Shown here one piece after another: positions 60,801 to 64,000 of a DNA stretch of 64,000 nt. A program made the translations under genes and the position numbers. Positions within the stretch are counted from its first letter, which is position 1, and every line of letters begins with the position of its first letter. This DNA comes from DATGSL01 sp964645585 (GTDB taxonomy: Bacteria; Verrucomicrobiota; Verrucomicrobiia; Opitutales; T3Sed10-336): the NCBI GenBank assembly GCA_964645585.1, contig CAZYAN010000012.1, forward strand, positions 12,048 to 76,047. Direction: 5' to 3'. The notes beneath the pieces were generated by a model. It was not told the origin of the DNA and ran no database searches. It saw only the letters and a list, made by a program, of their open reading frames with translations.

Positions 60801-63471
60801 CATTGGTGCGGGAATCGACGTTGATGTTGCTCAAGAAGGCGAGTCCAAAATTGGTCAGCGTAACGTCGTATCCATAAAGATCCACGGCGTCCGGCGAGCC
60901 GAAGACTTTGTCGTGAATGCCGCTGACGCCGCTGGCACGGATGTAATATTTCGAACGATTTTTCAGGGCGTACGGGCCGTATTCTTTGCCCGCGAGGAGG
61001 CTGAGTCCGTCGAATCCAGACGGATCAGCGTCGGGCGGGCCGAGGCGGAGATTCAGTCCCGGATAATCGGCGAACCCTTGTTGATAAGGGGTACCGGCAA
61101 ACTCCAGGAGCGGCCGCTCAGTGAGAACTCCGTTTTCATCAACGCCAGAGAGCAGGACGGCGCCCGGACCGTAGATCTGGCCGAGTCCGAGCCCCATCGT
61201 GTCCGCGCCGTGCGTGAAGTGTCCGGCGATGGCTACTCGGGCTTCGGTGAAGGGTGTCAGCACCCTGTGCGCATAATCGCCCAGGGCGGGGATGTAGCCC
61301 CATTTCAGATCCAGCTTGTCGGCGAACACTCCCGCGGCGAAAAGGCCGCCATCCCGAGAGATACGAAGACGCTTGTGTCCGGTTCCATCATCCAGGATCT
61401 GCAGGGTTGCATAATCGAGGTCGTCTTCGCTGATCGGTTCGCAGGAGGGAAGGGAGCAGCCGGAGAACCACGGTACGCTCACTTCCGGATCGGCAAGATC
61501 AAGATAGCTGTCTTGCGGATCGATCCGATCGTTTTCGATGGCGATTTGCCCGCCGGAAATCGAGAAGGTCGCGTTCCAGGGAAAGTGGGTTTGCACTTTC
61601 TGCGGTTTCCCGGCACCAAAAATCAGTGAAGGATCGAGTTTGAATTTCGCCGACATTTCGGCACCTCCGTTGTGGCCGGTACGGACGATGACATCCGAAT
61701 CAACACCCACGGTTGACCGGTAATAGAGCTCGTTTGATCGCTTGATTTTCTCGTCCGCGGGCAAGGTGACGTTGTCGAGAGCTTGCATCTCGGCATACCG
61801 GATGTAAACCGCGGTGCTTGCGGCGATCGGCTGGGCGATGAACCTGCCGAGTCCGACCTCCCAGACGACCTTGTTGACGGCGACCGCGATCGGTTTGCTT
61901 TCTTCGACGGCGTACCGTGTTCCGGGGAAGGCGACGGTCGGGTCGACGAGGGGGTTCAAGTCCTGCCCCAGCGGAATCGGATCGACGTACAGCCGCGGGT
62001 CGAGGCGTTTCGATGTGTCGGTTTGCGCCAGGCCGAACCCGGCGGGCAGAATGACGGCGACAGGGCCGGACGCGCCGCTGGCGGACAGTGTGATGCCCTG
62101 CCGGTCGAAACTGACGCCTTGAACAGTGCCGCGGTCGGGCATTGACGGCGGAACCAGGGCGATGGCTGACGGAGCGCGGCAGAACGCGGCGCCGGACGAA
62201 TCGACCGAGACATCGATGTTTCCGGGACCGTATGTGTGGCCGCCGCCGTCCAGAACACCGTGCGCGCCTTGGATGGCGGTCAGGTTCATTCCGTTGGAAA
62301 TTACCCCGGGCGCGTTGACCGAAACGAGGTCGGTCAAAGTCGTCTGAATCGACCCGAAGCGAAGGGAGCCGTTGAGGTGAAGAAAGCGGGAGGCAAACGT
62401 GTCAATGGAGTTGCTGGTGACGATTGCCCCCGGCGGCGTCTCGATGTGGGCCACCGTCACGCGGACGAAGTAATTGCCGTTGACCGGATCGAGCTGGACC
62501 GCCGGCTCGAAATTGATCTCGAAATTGCGAGAAACCGCCGACGGCACGCGCACGCCGGAGCTGTTAAGCGTCCGCGAAACGGCCACGTTTTCCGTGTAGA
62601 GAGATTGCGTGAGCGCGATCGGTGTCCCCGGATCCGCGGCATCGAACAGCTGCGCCGTCAGGCGAACGGCGATGGAATCCGCTGTGGCGCTGGCTGTGTG
62701 CGGTTCATCGTAGCGGTAGAGCGTGTAATTGATGTTAGTGGCAAACCGCGCGCGCGCCGGTACATTTTTCAATGCATAGCGGCGGACGAAGCTGTGTGAA
62801 TTGCCGCGGGCGATCACGTTTCGCGCGGCGTCTGTTCCCCACGGGCCCTTGAAGTGGACAAAATTGCGGGCAGTCACTGCGTCGTGCGGGTTGCCGACAT
62901 TCGTCCAGACAAGAAGGAACAAGCCGTCGAAGAAGACGATATCGCGGCGCTGCAACTGCGCCCGCACACGGTAGAAACGGTTTGGGTCGAGCTGAACGTT
63001 AGGATCGATGACCAGATTGGCGGTAAACTGGGCGGAACCGTTCCCGCTGATCGATTCCGCCGCGCTGTAGAGGATCGTGGTTGTTTGTTCGGTTGCGACG
63101 TTTTGGAGGTCGACGAGTTCTCCCGTCGAGGTATCCACCAGGCTGAAAGCCATCCGGAGAGTTCGCGTGGGGCCGCCCGGATCGGCGCCAACTGTGCCCG
63201 TGGCCTGAACGGGTAGATACCACCGTTTGTAGTTGGGGTGGGTGAACGGTTGCGAGTCATACGCGTAATCAATCGCGCGGTCGGAATCGATCACGTATCC
63301 AGGTGACACATACCCGGAGAAGGTCGTCGCGGAAGTGGTATAGGTTTCGGCGGTTGCCAGGCTGGGTGCCAGGCCAATCAGCACAGTGATGCCGATCATG
63401 CGAATCAGAGCCAAAAACACGGAACTCGGAAAACCGCCCGCGCGAGTGCGGAAAAGGAGAGAGAGAGGCAT
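57817..63471 (-). CDS. 1884-residue exported protein, first gene of operon
   Basis: A signal peptide (IGITVLIGLAPSLATAETY, cleavage near residue 40) opens a multi-part protein. Residues ~45-400 hold two similar beta modules, each with a 'VQLDPN(R)FYVRV' strand and a closing 'FxHxKGxxG/FLHLNGSLRFG' strand. Residues ~400-1240 are beta-rich with no recognised family. Residues ~1240-1577 are almost entirely amphipathic helix (for example DTAFVEQSQVAIKQRLYDVE). The last ~300 residues are beta-rich with repeated aromatic strands (AYVYGEAHIPVSEAILGIP, FFQITADAGFGFFYF, CAFCIKFSKSATIETEIG) and paired cysteines. No catalytic motif was seen. It lacks an obvious AGG ribosome binding site. Confidence 0.7.
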   Translation of the reverse strand: MPLSLLFRTRAGGFPSSVFLALIRMIGITVLIGLAPSLATAETYTTSATTFSGYVSPGYVIDSDRAIDYAYDSQPFTHPNYKRWYLPVQATGTVGADPGGPTRTLRMAFSLVDTSTGELVDLQNVATEQTTTILYSAAESISGNGSAQFTANLVIDPNVQLDPNRFYRVRAQLQRRDIVFFDGLFLLVWTNVGNPHDAVTARNFVHFKGPWGTDAARNVIARGNSHSFVRRYALKNVPARARFATNINYTLYRYDEPHTASATADSIAVRLTAQLFDAADPGTPIALTQSLYTENVAVSRTLNSSGVRVPSAVSRNFEINFEPAVQLDPVNGNYFVRVTVAHIETPPGAIVTSNSIDTFASRFLHLNGSLRFGSIQTTLTDLVSVNAPGVISNGMNLTAIQGAHGVLDGGGHTYGPGNIDVSVDSSGAAFCRAPSAIALVPPSMPDRGTVQGVSFDRQGITLSASGASGPVAVILPAGFGLAQTDTSKRLDPRLYVDPIPLGQDLNPLVDPTVAFPGTRYAVEESKPIAVAVNKVVWEVGLGRFIAQPIAASTAVYIRYAEMQALDNVTLPADEKIKRSNELYYRSTVGVDSDVIVRTGHNGGAEMSAKFKLDPSLIFGAGKPQKVQTHFPWNATFSISGGQIAIENDRIDPQDSYLDLADPEVSVPWFSGCSLPSCEPISEDDLDYATLQILDDGTGHKRLRISRDGGLFAAGVFADKLDLKWGYIPALGDYAHRVLTPFTEARVAIAGHFTHGADTMGLGLGQIYGPGAVLLSGVDENGVLTERPLLEFAGTPYQQGFADYPGLNLRLGPPDADPSGFDGLSLLAGKEYGPYALKNRSKYYIRASGVSGIHDKVFGSPDAVDLYGYDVTLTNFGLAFLSNINVDSRTNGDIYLPYPSDIDIAFDELTFHCNGSLDKAKVGEDSGEQTLSYWLAPIDLHTMEFVTDNACDPKEGFLALGVTGYSSHIKEPLHGTLGVFNHGNLIPKEFGLSGIDSRLKMPTKTIIRGPKRQTTQGGDEEYHLTPAVDAYFNNPGQPGDNWKVTQAQHPVGTGFINIAGRLKVAFFEAMPAHLQTSSNRPPEGNDPPGTWGTAVLHVANGKWKIGGADSAYFGSGYHDTWNRGLPYPNGAGGTGESLETYRTSPAFYPFVQQTWLGGSIVLKYKVQWNSSTRSFVSLDAAESLDAGDGYSPADTRDFVVVQVDHRLTYLSAERAELAFGIEYDGLPTINLANFVVNQLDEATGVFKAVTDAGLDLLFDSLDSAIEDLARALNDNLRGFYGQILDEPLDTFIDNTYAYLQTEWTTPGSTWASNGIVPSLNTQFQNHLQNNVFSQLNPAIGDALGILGELTRILTVVEDSLVTIRDDFLATDPNTQQLLAIKSLTRELIKVLSTEVDGTLASILSAAGVDQKLSDLLDPLLEDVKPTVAQLHDVVAQLADVVGQIRGTLDGVVNTDFSDHLEGIFTGAAPEFQDLRIEAELYVRQQLEQFGPNKNFLARDPEEIKTLIRNAVYDRLLDTAFVEQSQVAIKQRLYDVEHAIRQGLDSAFAQVNTLVKEALSSFLTNLDDSMNGVLGEFSDRMGSASLQGYAIFNGDALRKVRIDGKFEMQIPTEISIKAFLEINQYTSADQPPGCIVLEPGEALTEVEIGALDVGANFLGEIRVNITAKFSMMSTGDAWTLRPNGMGGSFALASGEVSFEAFTLTDFACGVMFGATENYVTAALGMQIGSWGAKGGVFFGRTCTLDPIELWDPFAASALGEPNPSFTGAYVYGEAHIPVSEAILGIPASCFFQITADAGFGFFYFIEGPTYGARAALGVGGEVLCLVSIKGRIDMIGLRAGSTTRLKGTGKVSGEIGPCAFCIKFSKSATIETEIGSDGSMSGAGGV

Positions 63472-63701
63472 AGAAGGAGTTGTTAAACGAGGACGGAAAG
63501 AATGTCGGCGTATCAGGCGGCGACAATGACTTCAGGAAAAACAACAGGCCGCGGCTTCGCGAAGGGAAACACTGGAGAGACAGCTGACATTTTCAGATGG
63601 TGACATCGATACGAAGGAACCCATGGAATGCGCGCGGAACGGATACACGAACCTGCTTCCCGGAAAGTTTGTTAATCCGAAGCGCTTCATCAGAGGGGGT
63701 C

Positions 63702-63717
63702 GGTAATAACAATTACC
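63702..63717. promoter_or_regulatory. Perfect inverted repeat upstream of the giant operon
   Basis: GGTAAT-AACA-ATTACC is a perfect 6-base dyad about 230 bases upstream of the 1884-residue gene, in an AT-rich stretch. It is operator-sized; no regulator is assigned. No gene was seen in 63472-63767, and no convincing -35/-10 pair was found. Confidence 0.4.
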
Positions 63718-63767
63718 TAAGCGTGCCGCGAGAAAATTTTTGAGGTAAAGCAACTTTTACGAATAAT

Positions 63768-64000
63768 TCAACCCTGTGTAAAACAGTCCGCGATCAGTTC
63801 GAACGAACGCAGTCGCGCGGCATGATCGTAAATATCGGAAACAACAATCAGCTCGTCTGCGCTCGTTTCTTCGATCAATGCTTTCATTCCGTCGCGCACT
63901 GTCAATGATGTCCCGATGATCGATCGCGTCAGCATTTGAGCTGCTTGTGCCTTCTCCAGCGGCGACCAGTAGGTTTCAATGTCATCGATCGGCGGACGCG
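63768..64000 (-). CDS. LLM-class flavin-dependent monooxygenase, C-terminal part only
   Basis: The minus-strand frame from the window edge (63998) to the stop at 63768 encodes 76 residues: DDIETYWSPLEKAQAAQMLT, then IIGTSLTVRDGMKAL and DELIVVSDIYDHAARLRSFE. This is the C-terminal helix region of bacterial luciferase-like monooxygenases of the MsnO8/YvbT type, which use reduced flavin to oxidise small organic substrates. The N-terminal flavin-binding barrel lies outside the window. The short length leaves the exact subfamily uncertain. Confidence 0.75.
   Translation of the reverse strand, partial: RPPIDDIETYWSPLEKAQAAQMLTRSIIGTSLTVRDGMKALIEETSADELIVVSDIYDHAARLRSFELIADCFTQG

Overview
This 64 kb window comes from a high-GC, Gram-negative, polysaccharide-degrading bacterium. 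The best guess is a member of the Verrucomicrobiota, near Opitutales/Puniceicoccales. That placement is inferred from gene content: kdsA and an outer-membrane barrel (LPS-type envelope), a sulfatase, ThuA and Gfo/Idh/MocA genes, LytTR and NtrC-type signalling, and many exported proteins ending in a 'DxDGDG ... VESSxDLxxW ... FFRL' module. No rRNA, tRNA, CRISPR array, prophage or intact insertion sequence was found. Starts were re-picked by signal peptide, domain boundary or ribosome binding site, and are often downstream of the longest reading frame.

Layout. 0-6.1 kb: two exported glycoside-hydrolase-type proteins (a GH115-like alpha-glucuronidase cut by the window edge, and a DUF4838 protein) with homologous C-terminal modules. 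6.3-13.7 kb: a membrane metallophosphoesterase, a decayed PIN toxin gene, a LytS/LytTR two-component pair, a PfkB kinase, a DUF6941 protein, and the overlapping pyrG-kdsA pair. 13.9-19.2 kb: a secreted LVIVD/Ig protein, a remarkable fusion of lipoyl domain, E3-binding domain and FabH-type ketosynthase, and a small RhoN-like protein. 19.3-28.1 kb (minus strand): a DUF3592/arrestin-like/P-loop ATPase cluster, then an NtrC-type regulator, a near-consensus sigma-54 promoter, and an operon for a coiled-coil secreted protein, an eight-repeat beta-propeller, an outer-membrane barrel and a histidine kinase. 28.3-35.5 kb: MFS transporter, LamG-fused D-Ala-D-Ala carboxypeptidase, rhomboid, ferritin-like protein, and an MBL-fold/ribD/rdgB operon. 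35.8-45.6 kb: a carbohydrate locus with GH9, a sulfatase-SGNH fusion, sugar isomerase, Gfo/Idh/MocA, double ThuA and BNR propeller. 45.7-50.5 kb: a VapBC-type module, a Rieske-FAD oxidoreductase, an SDR, a nicotinamidase and a truncated hemoglobin. 50.6-63.5 kb: one minus-strand operon of three very large exported proteins (1276, 1102 and 1884 residues). The window ends in a flavin monooxygenase of the luciferase family.

How the parts work together. The outer parts describe a glycan forager: exported hydrolases and sulfatase/esterase cut substituted polysaccharides, and Gfo/Idh/MocA, ThuA and isomerase proteins are the type used for oxidised-sugar catabolism. The two most novel candidates are the lipoyl-PSBD-KASIII fusion, which suggests direct priming of fatty-acid or polyketide synthesis from a 2-oxoacid dehydrogenase, and the sigma-54 circuit, in which an NtrC-type activator and a kinase bracket a propeller/outer-membrane operon. 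The giant three-gene operon has no function I can name.
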